Source: Trichoderma breve (taxonomy: Eukaryota; Ascomycota; Sordariomycetes; Hypocreales; Hypocreaceae). Taken from it: a DNA stretch of 64,000 nt. Within the stretch, counting starts at the first letter, position 1; every line of letters starts with the position of its first letter. Shown here piece after piece: positions 22,370 to 34,587 of this stretch. Location of the stretch: the NCBI RefSeq assembly GCF_028502605.1, contig NC_079235.1:1488001-1552000 (forward strand), given 5' to 3'. Position numbers and translations under genes: made by a program. Under the pieces are notes generated by a model. It was not told the origin of the DNA and did not search any database. It was given only the letters and a program-made list of their open reading frames with translations.

Positions 22370-25300
22370 TTACCGTAACACCTTTTCGACCTTGACAAGC
22401 AGCTTGCCGCCAAGGATTTCGTTGCCCTTCATGTCGAAGAGGCGGATGAAGCGGTACCCTCGTTGCAGCCGGTCAAGGCGGATGCATGCCCAGGCGAGAC
22501 ACGGTGAACTAACGGTGTGCGAGTTGTCCTCAATTTTGAGTCTATTTTGATTCCTGGTTAGTCTTCTTTTTTCCTTCTCCTTTTTTTTTTTGTGTTTAAT
22601 AAAATTTCTTGGGGTCACATCTCGGCCGTAAGCTGTGATACCACCGGGGGTAGGCGGCCTTTCACCGTTTTGCTGTGAGGCAGAAATGCAGCTAAAATAA
22701 ACTAAGGGGTAAAACTTGGTGTGTGGCCAGCCAAGAACTAGTAGCTAGCAAATGCAAGCCACGGACACCCAACAAGAAATAGCTGCTCCTCTTGTGGTGG
22801 TAACCTCCGGACGGCAACTTGCCGCGAGGGCCAGAAAGGAGAGGGAGGGGGGGAACAGTTGCGCAAACAGGACCCGAGAAGCTGGATCCGAAAGGCTTGC
22901 TGGTCTTTGACCGCTAGGGACACCACACCACACCAACTCGCATTCTCTTTCATACACACTCACACGAGCTTTGGGTAGCAGTCAAGAAAGAGGTAGAAGA
23001 TACGACATTGATGAGCTCGGATAGGAGCCGCCGACCGCTTAGTCGATTTTGCCAGTCGCCGCCCAAGGCACCACGCTGTATTGCGCAACATGTAGCTCAA
23101 CAACAGCCATCTTGTGGCGATTTTGAGCGTGACACAAAGAGCACTCTGTTGCGCGAGGCCCGTGTTCAGGAGAGAGGGGAAGGGGGGGATGACAGGGGGG
23201 TAACAAAAAGGGAAAAAACGACGGTGCAAGAAAGGTTTGTAATCAAAAAACTTACCGGATGAAGCTCAACTCCTCCACCACCTTGGGAATGTTGAGAAAC
23301 TGCAACTTGTCGCCGGCGTCCTTGTGCTGCGAGCTGGACATGAATACGGGGTTGGATGACTTGGCCGTCTTTGTGTGCTGCTTGTAAGAGTGCTCGTGGC
23401 CGTCCTTGTCGTCCTCGCCAATGTGCAACTCGGCCTTGACGACGGGGCGGAGGGCGCTCCTGCTGCGCGAAGTGTCTTCTTCGCCATCCTCGAGCGGAAT
23501 GTTGTGGCCTGCGAAGAAGGTGATGGAGAGGTCCAGCGTGTGCTTGGCGGCGTGGTCCAGCGTGACGCTGGCCTTGTCGGCGCCCTGGTACGCCGCGGGC
23601 TTGAGGACCCAGCCGTCCTCGCCGGCGAACATGGCCTCGTTGAGCATCATGCCCTCGTCCATGTTCTGCCAGTTCATGGCCACCATCTGCACGCCTCTTC
23701 GCCAAAAGAGGCTCGGGTCCGGGTTGGAGCTGTTGATCCTTCGTCCGGCCGGGAAGGCCCTCATGAAGAAGTTCTTGTTGTGCGTAAAGACCTCGCGCGG
23801 GAACTTCTCGTGCAGCTCCAGAATCCGGTCCTCGCTGATGGAGAAGATGTGGGTGGGCTGCTTCGCCTGAGGGGTGCTGAGGCTCTTGAATCGCTCGCTG
23901 CGGGTGTAGACGGCGAGGTCGCTCAAGGGCTTGCATATCGTCACCTTGCCGTTCTCATCCTGCTGAGGGAGTGCCCCGGCGGGAGAAGAAGCGGCTGCTC
24001 GGAGACGAGGGGCGTGCTCATCGTCCGAGGTCGAGCCGTCGTCCTCTGTCTGCAAAACGGGCAAGGAAGCAGTGACGTCTTGCGGGCCGTTGATCTTGGG
24101 GAATGCGCGCTTGACTTTGACCATGATCTTGCACCGGAGGTCGTCCAACGTGGGTACTCTGAACTTGGGATCGCAGCCCTCGTAAGGCTGCTGGACAAGC
24201 ATATCTCCCCAGACCTCCTTCATGATTGTCGCCATGACCTCTTGCTGGTTGTGGTCTGCGTGGACCTCCAAGCTAATAATGATGGGCAGGTCATTGCCAT
24301 GAGCAAAGGCATGGTCACGGATCGTCTCGCACACCTCGCGGAATCCACAGGGAGTCGTAAATGTCCATCCGTGGGTGACGATGGGCTCTCCCCGTGGCAG
24401 AGACTGTCGAGTCCTCGAGAGGCGGGGGATCTCCAACTTGTCGCTGGAGACGTTGACCACCGGGGCAAGGTATACGTTGCTGGAGCTGGATGATGTGTCG
24501 TCGGTCATGGTTCTGCTGTTGGTGCTGGTGCTTCTTGAACGTCCGCCACTTGAGTTCCCGAGATAGCCCTTGGCAGTGTCCTTGGCGGCTTCGAGCTTGT
24601 CTTCCATCTTCTCGAAGACGGCAGCGGCCGCATAGGGGAGAGAGCTGCCGGATATGCCAGAAATGGCCCTCGAATGACCGTTGCCAGATGGGGATTTGGA
24701 TTCGCCGCCGACCGGAATATCGTCACCATTCCAGACGTCGATTTCGATACAACGACCGCCCTTCTTTAGGACATTCATGTATGCCTCTGGAGAAGTTTTC
24801 GAAGCCAATTGGTTGCCGCTGATGTAAGTATTATGACTGCTGTTGATGAAGTAGTTTGTGATGGGCTTCGAGTAATCCTTTTGTGATGGCTTCCGGATGG
24901 CTTCCCAGCGATACTCGTGTGCCAAGACGTAGAGGAACTGTCCCAGAGTGTATTGTTCTTTATCCAGCTGGACCATGGTTTCGCCCTGGGTCTCTATGAT
25001 GAATTTGATGAATGCTTCTTTGGATAGCTCAGGCTCGTCGGTTCGTAGGTCGTCGTATACTCTCTCTAGGATGTCAATCATTTCAGGTGTCATGGAATGC
25101 TCGCGTGTCAATGTGTTGCGGCGGGAAAGGGTCGGGTCGCCATCACCGAGCCTTATCGGGGAGATCATGGTGGCGTTCTTGATCATTCGCTTGAGGGCAT
25201 CGAGACTCGGGTCGAAGATGGAAATGGTGCGGGTCCGCCGCGGCTTCTTCTCGTCCGACTTGGAACGACGGCGCTGTAAGTTTGGCCATGTGTTAGCGTG

Positions 25301-25435
25301 GTGGGTTGGTTTGCGCATGGCACTGTAGATAGAGGACATGGGAGAAGATGAAAGTGAGAGAATAGGAGTTGGTAAAGAAAAAAAGAAAATTAAAGTTGGC
25401 TGGACACTTACAAAGAGCCCGCAGGTGAGAGACAT
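22370..25435 (-). CDS. Phosphoinositide-specific phospholipase C
   Basis: Three exons are predicted: 25435-25412, 25273-23256 and 22541-22370, for 737 residues. The first exon encodes only MSLTCGLF. An EF-hand-like N-terminal region (~69-135) leads to the catalytic X box (~142-345). His155 lies in SSHNTYISG, the Ca-binding acidic residues in CIEIDVWNG (183-191), and His309 in VTHGWTFTT. The Y box includes LSDLAVYTRSERF and FPAGRRINSSNPDP. The C2 domain starts near LDLSITFFAGHNIP and ends KLLVKVEKVLR. The enzyme cleaves PIP2 to IP3 and diacylglycerol in membrane-linked calcium signalling. Two oddities are present: a ~110-residue Ser/Gly-rich insertion inside the X box (190-300) and a 714-nt last intron. 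The last acceptor (AAAATAG) was chosen because it gives FIR-LKIEDNSHTV, the conserved C2 sequence. Confidence 0.93.
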
Positions 25436-27988
25436 GGTAGCTGGCTGGGGGTGGGGAGGAAAGACAAGGACGAGAAGCGAGATACTACCGCTGTCGCTGT
25501 CGTTGTCGTGGTGAGGAGCGCATGAGAGGCAAGCAAATGCCAGCCGCTCTCGGAAAGCGGACGAGGAACCCAGAAGCCGGGGCGAGGATGTGAACGGACT
25601 CAGAGGATTAAGACGTCGGCGGAAGATGGTGTTGATATGGGAGTTTTCTTATGGATTTCCGCCCTTGAGGTGGATAAGCTGCCCGGTTTCTGTCGTGTGT
25701 GTCTCGTCTGTCTTTTTGTCTTATATAAGGCGGACTCTCGGTTCCCGTTCTGGATCAGCTGTATAACGGCGGAGATTATATTTTATTTGTGTATCTATCT
25801 TGTGCGTGAATATGCCAATCAGTCTGAAAAGGCAAATATCGACGCAAGAATACAAGTTTTCGAGGGGGAAAGAGGATGAGGATGAAAAGAGGGCAAGAGA
25901 GAGAAGTAGAAACGAAACGAGCTGGTGAGAAGAAGGAATCGGGTCAGCTTCTTAATTTAGGTGCCGCTACTAGCAAGCTCACTAGCAAGAGGTCTGGTGC
26001 TATTTCAGCTGCCAATGGTTCTCGTTTTGGGTAAGCTAGCGGAGGGTCCCTCTCGCTGTAACCCGAAGGGTACTTGTGCATGTGCAGCGAGTTGCAGCGG
26101 CGGCACTTGTCACTTTTTGTGCCGTACTGTACGAGTTTACTGGTGCTGGTAGCTTTTCTCCCTGGGGCTTTTGCTGGGGCTGCTGCTGGGAAGTTGTTCC
26201 TGGGAGGGTCTTTTTTAGTGGAGCGACTTTGGATCCCAGGGCTTGAATTTGCAGTCATCAATTTGGCCTGGCACGGCAGAGAGAGAGAAACTGGAGACGG
26301 GAACTGGGCTGGGCTGGGCTTGACTGGGCTCTCGGGGCGGCGCGCACCGTGCGAGAGCCGGTTGTCTTTGCCTTGTTGAGCCTCAAAATTCGGGTGTTGC
26401 GGCGCTGTGGCGGGCGGGGAGGGCGCACAGTGTAACAGTGCGAAGAGGGTCTGGCTGTTTGGCCCTTGTGCTTGCATTTTACCTGACTCGAAGGCCTGGG
26501 CTTTGTCTGGTGTCTTGCTTTCCTGTGCATGGGGCGGGATGTCCACCTCAAGTGTTTTGCTGCGTGCACAGCCTTACTGCTGCCGCTGCTACTGAGGGCC
26601 CGGTGGCAATTCCCGAGAGCCTTTACAATTACAAGTTCCCACTCTCTGCGAATGGCTGTTTGCCGTCTGGTGGCATAATGCACATGTAAGAAAGGGTGAT
26701 GTATGTACGGGAATACAGGTATGGAGTGACAAATAGACGCCACTTCTCTGGCGCTGTTCTCGTGGCCAGCCTGTGAGCAGGGAAAAGAGGCTTTGCCATA
26801 CGGAGTGCCTTTGCCGTGCTGTGTTGTCTTGCAATGCGGTCGCTGGCGATTGGTGCGCTGGGCTGAGTGAGGCTGGCGGTAGCGGGCATGCCGTCGGATG
26901 CGAGCCACGGGATTGGAGGGGGGAAGTGAGGAGGAGAGTGGACAGGGTGACAGTCTGTGTCTGGTCTGGTGTCTTCTGGCAGGGCTGGACGTGGAGTTGG
27001 TTGGTTGCCGTGTTTGGGCTGGGCTTGATAGGGCGAGGACGAGGATGGTTGTGTTTGATAGAGGACCCCGGCTTTCAGTCTTGAATGTTTCCGTTTGGAT
27101 GAGAGCACATGTTGACGGCGCTTGTTCCGGCATGGCTATGCTCTAGATACAACCATAGCAAGTACGAAGAGTTCGAACTTGGGCACCAAAAAGTCACAAC
27201 AGGTTACGGTATAGCTGATTCTGCAAGTTTTCGCAAAGCAGGGCTATCGGGGGAGGGATTTCCCAATGCAACCCTCACGACGCATGTGTGGTTGAGGCTA
27301 GGTTACTTTGGACCGGTGCCAGCTGAAAAAGATGGGTGGCCTGATGGCCTCGTAGGGCGGAGATAATGCCTTGGGCAGATTTTGGACCACTGATGTACAG
27401 GAGAAGTAGGTAATTGGTCTCGTCATTGTTTCAGGGTCAAGCACATATTCAGAGAGGCTTCGCTAATTCTAGGCAACTACTCAAAGGGGGTTATGATGTT
27501 GATCAATGTCAATCATGATGCATTGGATGGCTATCAACATCAACATCAATCAATGACACAGTTCAGAAATTTTTTAAGGTTGTCCAAGCCTCCCAGCGCT
27601 GCGGCTCGGGGCGTGGCACCGTTGCTGGTGGTGCTCCAGGCCTGGGGCTAGTGGGTCTGCGCCAGTGAGGTCATGCACTGTGAATAGCGCCATCTTCGCT
27701 TCCATCCTCTCTCTCTATCTCACTTTCTGCCTCTTTCACGGCCTCGCCCATTCCCATCGTTCATTCGCTTGCTTCTGCTTCTTCTCTCGGCTGCGGCACA
27801 ACCAAAGTATAACCAGCAGCAGAAGAACGAGACACGACCGAGCTCAGCCACCGTCTCACGCCGTATCGTATCAGCAGCCTCTTCGTCTGAGCGCCGGTCT
27901 GCCCCAAACGGGCGTCTACCACAAAGGCTCGCCTTGAAGGATCCCGGCGGGGCGCGGCCTGCAATCGAAAAAGCACGCACCCGCCAAG
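25436..27988. other. Divergent intergenic region
   Basis: This 2.5-kb spacer separates the divergent PLC and mini-cupin genes. Two long minus-strand ORFs (25944-26546, 200 codons; 26258-27133, 291 codons) overlap in different frames. The minus strand is C- and A-rich and T-poor here, which by itself removes stop codons, so I do not call them genes. The right end (~27690-27985) is a CT-rich leader for the cupin gene. Confidence 0.55.
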
Positions 27989-28575
27989 ATGGGTGACCGG
28001 CATGAGGCGCAGGTCAGATCGTGGGGGTTTGGCAACGTCTTTACCTGGAGTGATGGCCCGTAAGTCGAACCAGAGCGTCGATGCTTTTGCATGCCGTGGC
28101 TTTGGTCGTTGTGACTGGTTGATACGCGTATTAGCTACCTGCGTATCCATCTAGCGCCTGTAATAGTCTGCTGCACATGTTTTGTATCATTCGTCTTCCG
28201 GCGTTCTCCTCTCTATGATACGTACCGTTGAGTAGTTGTATCATATTCGATAATGATCAGCAGCTTTCAATAGCCTTCTCCCTTCTTCTCTGCCGTTCGG
28301 GCTCTGCGGAAGCATCGCCAGCAGATCAATCAATGGTGGCTGTGTGCTCGGTCGCTAATGCGCGCTGCTGCAGAAACTCTCACTACCCTCCCCACTCGCA
28401 CGGCGGGCTGACAACGCATCTTATTATCGATGGCGAGATGACACTGTGGTATCCTAACGAGGCGGATCGTAAAAAGACAACGTACGGCGTCGGCTCTAGG
28501 GTGGACGTGGAGGCTGGGAGAGTGCATGAAGTTTGGATTGGGAGTCAAGGTTGTACGTATGTGATTGGAGAATGA
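27989..28575 (+). CDS. Small single-domain cupin protein
   Basis: Two exons, 27989-28059 and 28374-28575, with a 314-nt intron (GTAAGT..CTGCAG, phase 2), give 90 residues beginning MGDRHEAQVRSWGFGNVF. The core has HYPPHSHGGLTTHLIIDGEM, a cupin metal-binding strand pair with two or three histidines. A second cupin segment, GSRVDVEAGRVHEVWIG, supplies another His. Such mini-cupins fold as one beta-barrel binding Fe, Mn or Zn. Substrate and partner are unknown. The start is fixed by good context (GCCAAGATGG) and by frame continuity over the splice. The protein is short but both cupin motifs are present, so it seems complete. Confidence 0.85.
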
Positions 28576-31383
28576 GCTTCGGTATCTTGGAGGGGCATCG
28601 AGAATTGCAACGCCACCAATTCAGCCTGGGCGCGGAAGATTTGAGACATGCAGATAATTTAGTCCCATTTACGAATGCCGTCGTCATCATGTGAGTTGGG
28701 TTAATACAGCAACCGCTGGATGGAGAGGTCAAAAGGGATATTTGCACCATATTGTATGCTTACTCACTTACATGCTTTGAGCGGATCAACTTTCCATTAC
28801 TGAGTGAGAAACAAGAGAAATTGATACGAGATCGCATATTGAAAGTCAACTACATTCATGCAATTGATAATGGAAATACAAAATCAAGGCATCACGTCAT
28901 AGTCAATAGAATAAAGTGTCAACGTGCATATGGAAAAAAGGAAGAGAGAAGAAAAAAAAAGGCCATTTCCTCCAAACTCTCACGATAGTCTAGGGTAACT
29001 CTAATATGAGACATGTTCTCTACTACTTTGAGTGGGTGCAGACCATGGCAAACGTCACCTCAGCCGACTGATTTTCCTCGGCATCGGCAGTCTCTCTCCT
29101 CCGCGCGTGCCGTCCAGTGAATGATGCAATGCTACAGTATATTTCCATCGTCAATGGGGACCATGTCTCTGGGCGGAACCGAGATTTCGCTTGCTAGGGC
29201 TCTGGTCAGCACGATCCCATTGATGCTTTTTTTGCTTCCTTTTTTGCATGTGGGCGGGAGTCAGCAAAATGGATTTCCATTTGCCCGCAGGTTTGTCATC
29301 GGATGATTTCTCGATGGATGGAGCTTCGCTACTGGTTCATTGGATCCAGCCTCTTTAAACCAGCCATTGATCTAATAACTCCTACTAGCTCCCTAGTAGC
29401 TACTGTACTAGCACGTCGTACGAATACTGGTAAAGCCTACAAGTTTATAGTAGCTCGAGTGATGGAGACGAAGCACCAGAGATTGCTTGTGCTGTACCTG
29501 TAACAGCAACCGCCTGATGCAACTGCTAGTAGGGAATGCTTCGTATACTCGATATTGCAGGTACATAGCAGCAGCGAAAGGGGCAAGCTTAGTCATCTGT
29601 CTTGCTCATTTCTTTGCCCTCCACTGCCACTGTGACTTTACCATGGAATGCCGCCAGCTGTGTCTGTCTGAAATTAGAAGCAGCACCTCGTCGTCTTCGC
29701 CGGATCTTGCTGAGGGGCTCCGGTAATTATCGCTAGATCGTGTGGGATCCGTTTGTAATGAGAGCTCCCCACACGCCATGCAGGCCAGATGGAGATCTTG
29801 CACCGAACGTGCCCGCAAAGGTCGCTGGTCTACGAGCATCCGAGGATCCGTCGTTGACGTTAGTTAGCGCTGGCTCATTGATTGACGGGCGATATGGATT
29901 CGATTGATCGTCGATTGAAATTGAGTGACTAGCTGGTTGGGCCGGTTGGGCTGTGGACGCGCGACGTGGCAGCTTCGACAGATGAAACCAAGCAGCCAAA
30001 CAGGGCAGATGAACGGCCAGACAGACGGCCAGCATTGACAGAAACAACCAAGACAGGACAGGACAAAACAGGTAGGCGATGATGTGATATATTCTCCCAC
30101 TGCAAATCCGGATTTCGGGCTTCAATGCCATGGGCTGACTCTCCCTCTTAGCTATTGACCGCGCTAGACCAGCTAGCCCCGAATCTTGCTCTCCAGCTGG
30201 ACACGACGAAACCCAACCGTCGGCGAATAGGAGAAAGATGCTCCGAGCTTTCAGCTGCCAAGGTTTTCGCAATTGATGGGTCTTTCCACGATGCTTCTTT
30301 TCATCTTCGTCGTCTCACCCGTTGGGCTGGATTGCCCATGGTTGACAGAAGAGGTGCTCCCGTAGAAGAAGAGAGAACAGAAGAGAAAATAGAACAAATC
30401 AAGGAACGACGACGAGAGGACTGGATGCTCCGGCGGCATTGACTGGTGGACACGGCTAATCCAATCTGCTTTGTCTCAGACATGCAGCGTGACGAACTCT
30501 TGGCTGTAATGCGACCAACCAGGCAATCTCACAGGGGTAGCTTCGGTTGCAATTTGGGCTCCCCTGTCATCACCGTCGACCAGGAAGCGGCCTCAATTCC
30601 ATCAGCGGCGTGCGAGAATTGTGGAGCTTTGCAGCGCATATACGATAGCTTTAGCCGCTTGTTGGATTGCCGTGGGAGATGATGTGCGAAGGCCATCGTC
30701 AGGCCCTGGTGTCGCGACATTTTGGCTGCTTGAATTGTTTACTCGGCCTTGCAGACTTCTTTTTCGCATCGATCCAGCTGCTCTCCAACGCGCCATTCCT
30801 TTGCCCAACAGACTCCCTCTCACTCTGATTCCCATTGAATGCTCTGTCAGACGAAAATACTGACGCCGGAACCGGATTCGAGGCGCAACGGCGTCGGCTT
30901 AGAACATACATTCGGAGGTGGCGCTCTGGTCAAAAGCTTCACCCCTCTCTCCACGATTTAAGCATCACGGTGCGATTTGCCGCCTCGATTCTGGGAGGCG
31001 AAGGCGGAAGGGAGAAAAAAGAGGAAGAAAAAACTATATACCCGACTGCGCTACGCCCTCATCAAAACCTTTTTTCCCCATTGCTCTGCATATATTACTA
31101 CTGTTGTTTTCGCCTTAAACTTCCGACTTGACGTTGAACTCTCTTACAATTCTCCTACAAATTCCCCTGTCGAGTACCCCATACATCCCCATGTTTTGAA
31201 TTCTGCGCCCAAGTTTTGGAGAGACATGGCGACGGTTACATTCCACACCTGATCATCTCACACAGCTGGCCTGGTTGTTGTTTCCCTCGACCTTTCCCCG
31301 CGATTCTCGCCCGACCTCTGAAAACATCACTCTCTCCCCCTCTCTTCTTTTTCTTCTAAATACCCACCGGGGCGATCTACTTG
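28576..31383. other. Intergenic
   Basis: About 2.8 kb between the cupin gene and the 821-residue protein gene, both on +. The last ~400 nt are a CT-rich promoter and leader. A 179-codon minus ORF (29733-30272) has one hydrophobic stretch but is within chance length. No RNA gene recognised. Confidence 0.55.
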
Positions 31384-33905
31384 ATGGGAAACACACCGTC
31401 GTCAGAGGCGCCTCGGAAGCCTACTCAGAAGCTGTCTAAACCTCGAGCGGCTAGTCATGGAGCAATGCCGAGGCCGCAGAATCCTACGGGAGCAGCTGCG
31501 TCAAGCAGCACCCGTATCTCAGAATCATACCTTGCGGCCTCTATGCCATTCTCCTCAAGGGATTCACAATGTGGCAGCGACGCAGCACAAGAGCCTTACA
31601 TCGAGAGGCTATATGAGCCCTCTAGACGGCTATCTCGGCGAGAGTCTGATTATATGCGGAGTCCCGTTCTACCAGAATCACCCATAATAGACGCGAGATC
31701 GCACTCTTTATATGCAAACTCGACGACAAGCAGCCAGATGCGCAGGACGAGCTCCGTAATGCACAGCAATACTGAGCGGCCTCTTACGCGGACGCAAAGG
31801 TCTGTTCATGCGTCGGCTTCCTTCAATTGATCTTGTGAAACTGACAGAAAACCAGCTGGCATGGCAATCGCTTGGAAAGGGGTTCGTCAATGCAATCCGA
31901 ATTGCTACAGTTTTACGCTTCTCAGCAGCTGCCTCGGTCAAGCTCAGAATTCTTGCAAGAGCTTCAGGTGGCCGCCATGAACAGCCAAGTTGGAACGCGC
32001 CAGAACCAGAGGCGAAGGCAGAGTCATAGCAGCCAATACCAAGAACGGCGAGCTTCCACCATTACAGGCGCCTCACTTGCGAGAACAACCTCGGATCTGT
32101 CAATCTATGCTCCAGTACGGCGGCGTTCTGTTATTCAAACGCCTGGCGTTGCTACGCGGCCAAGGCGAGAGGATAGGCTCTCGATTCCCGATAGGACAAG
32201 TTCTCGGAAGAGCCAGCCAGTTTTTGGAGATGGTCAGTATTCATTCAACCCCAGCACTAAAGCGCCGAGACATCTTTCCATGCCTCCCATGTCCATGCCT
32301 CCCATGTCGGTAGGATTTGCGCCGCTGGAGCGAGCTGTCACTCCGTGCGAGTCGGACTATAAGCAGCTTGGGGGTATCAAATTTGGTTCCCTGAAGATTA
32401 TGAACGGAACTCCCCCTTCAAGCCCACCAAACAACACCAACCAGCCGCACATTGAATCAAGCGCCGAGCCGCAACCTGAGGACTCAGGACTTGAACTGAA
32501 CATGGCGCGCCGCAAAAATCGTCACACCGTCATTGGCTCAGGAGCAGAATCTCGAGCTTTGGCCTCCATTTCCGGTTTCAACTTGAGCGAGAGGGGTTCC
32601 CAGCTCTCAGGCCAGAAAGCGAAGCCATCTGATGACTTGATGCCCAGTCCACTGTCAAAAGTTCCCAGTCCTCTCTTGGGTTATTCTGACGCTGAAGATA
32701 ACGAGGGAGGTTCTGGTGGCAAGGGTAGTATCGGGGTTTGGAGATCCAACAGTGACTTCAGTTCGACGGCGTCATCTGAAACTTCGCACCGGGCATCTTC
32801 CAAGGCGGATAGTGGCTATAGCTCTAATGCTTCAGAACGCTCGTTCCCGAGTTCGCAAAGTATCGATGACAACAGCTACTTTCGCCATAACCAAACACGA
32901 CGACCAACCTTGGAACAACCGACAATGTCACACATGATTACTTCCGATAAAATTAATAAGCACAGCAAACTATATAAGCCTTTTGTCCGCTTAGAAAGGG
33001 AAAGAGAGAGAAACACTGTCCTAGCAAAAGACACGGCGAAAGAAGCCGTCGAATCTGTTTCTCTCTTTCCAAAGTCGAGACCAAAACGCCATGAGAAACA
33101 CAACAATCCAGCCTTGGCATCTCGTTCAGCTTCGCGCAAGATGGACGCCAGCAGCGCAACCCTCAACACCATCATGAGCGTCGACAACCTGGTTTCCCCT
33201 GATAGTACTGCGCATGTTCACAGTGTCATCGAGGCGGGTACTGATTCGGATGGGTCTAAATCGCTGAAAAAACGACGTTCGCTACGACAAGTTGCTGAAG
33301 CCGCGACATCAAGAATGCCGTCTTTGAGTTTGACCCGTCGGAAGTCTGCTGCAGGGAACCTGGGTTCTTCGAGCAAGGTTGACACGGACAAGAGAAAACG
33401 GGCGATTTCACTAGTAAACTCTGCGGCAGCGAGCAGCAACAGCTTGTCCGCTCACTCGGTGTCAACGACTACCCATTCATCTGACCAGCAGGCTAAAAGC
33501 TCTTCTCTTAAAGACCGATCATCAGCACCAGAACTACGAGTTACGATACCCGACAATAAAGCCCTTAATAAGGGCGCGGGAAACCGCTCTTCCTACTCAA
33601 CCACTGGGGCACCGTCACCAAGGACTCCTCGAACTCGTGGCATCATGGATTCTGGCGTCCCACCACCCATTCCGCCACAGTTCAGAGAGCCAGCTTTTGG
33701 CTCGTCTCCAAACAACTCATCCGGTTGGCCGCTTCTTGCTCAACCTCATCGTTCCTGGGATGGAGCCCAGGCACAGCGAAGGAAAGCCGAAGAGGCGCAA
33801 GCTGTCCGGCGTAGCGGACATGGTTTGCTCGAAAGCCCCATCTCTCCGAGATATAACCAGCCTACGCGCGGCAATGCCCCGACATATAGGGGAGTCCGAA
33901 TTTAA
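31384..33905 (+). CDS. Serine-rich protein with N-myristoylation signal, unknown function
   Basis: Two exons, 31384-31799 and 31856-33905, with a 56-nt intron (GTCTGT..AACCAG, phase 2), give 821 residues. The start MGNTPSSEAPRK fits the N-myristoylation consensus (Gly2, Ser6), so membrane attachment is likely. The rest is Ser/Arg/Pro-rich, of low complexity, probably disordered. It has at least six basic RRxS/RRRS-type sites, for example SRRLSRRES, MRRTSSV, VRRRSVI, KKRRSLRQV and TRRKSAAG. These match the PKA/AGC-kinase consensus. A more conserved-looking patch is DKINKHSKLYKPFVRLERERERN. No enzymatic domain is seen. I do not recognise the family. A phosphorylated peripheral membrane scaffold is my inference. 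Confidence 0.83.
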
Positions 33906-34587
33906 ACTGTCTTGAGGCAGGCATTAACATCATATCTATAATTTTCGGCCGCATCTGGATTTTTTTGAGCACTTGAAGCATCTATCTTTATATTCAGACT
34001 CTCATTACGGAAACAGACCATTGTTGTTTTTACACGTACATATACCATCACTGTTTTCTTCTTGCATTCGCTCTCGGTATTGATATACTTGTCGACTGCG
34101 GTGTTAATAACACATACTCGTCCTCTTCAAGACGATAGACACACTCTTTTTTGTCTTTTCATCTGCGGGCACAGAGTTCTATTCTTTATTTCTTTTCTCT
34201 CGTTGCCTGTTTCTCCTCATCACAAAGTCTTTTATTTTTTATATTTGCTATTTTGGCGGCATTGCGTCCATAGCCACGCGCCTTTGTACATTAATACCAG
34301 CATTGGTTTTTGGGACTCAACACACGAGATTTTCGATACCCTTTCTTTTGTGGGCTATCTTTTTGCATATGTTTGCATTTGAGAAAAGAAAAAATTTCAG
34401 GGAAAATCTTATAGGTCATATACGCGGTGGAGGGATACTATTTGACATTTACTTTGCGCGCAGTCTGGGCACTACTAGGGACGCTGGACATTGTATTATT
34501 AGAAGCTCGAATTAACATGACTTGATGATCTTCTTCAATTGCGGATAATTTTTGAGAAAAATCTAGACTTGGGAAGCAACCAAATGC
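33906..34587. other. Convergent 3' regions
   Basis: A/T-rich spacer between two converging genes; expected to hold both 3' UTRs. No coding signal. Confidence 0.65.

Noticed and set aside
23375..24493. 372-codon + ORF opposite the PLC gene
   Set aside because: It is an antisense shadow of the PLC exon; codon bias lies on the minus strand where the X/Y/C2 motifs are.
25944..27133. Two long minus-strand ORFs (200 and 291 codons) upstream of PLC
   Set aside because: They overlap each other in different frames, and the strand is poor in T, which removes stop codons. Translations are Pro/Arg/His/Ser-rich with no motif.
29733..30272. 179-codon minus ORF with a hydrophobic segment
   Set aside because: Length is expected by chance in 64 kb, and no signal peptide, splice sites or family motif was found.
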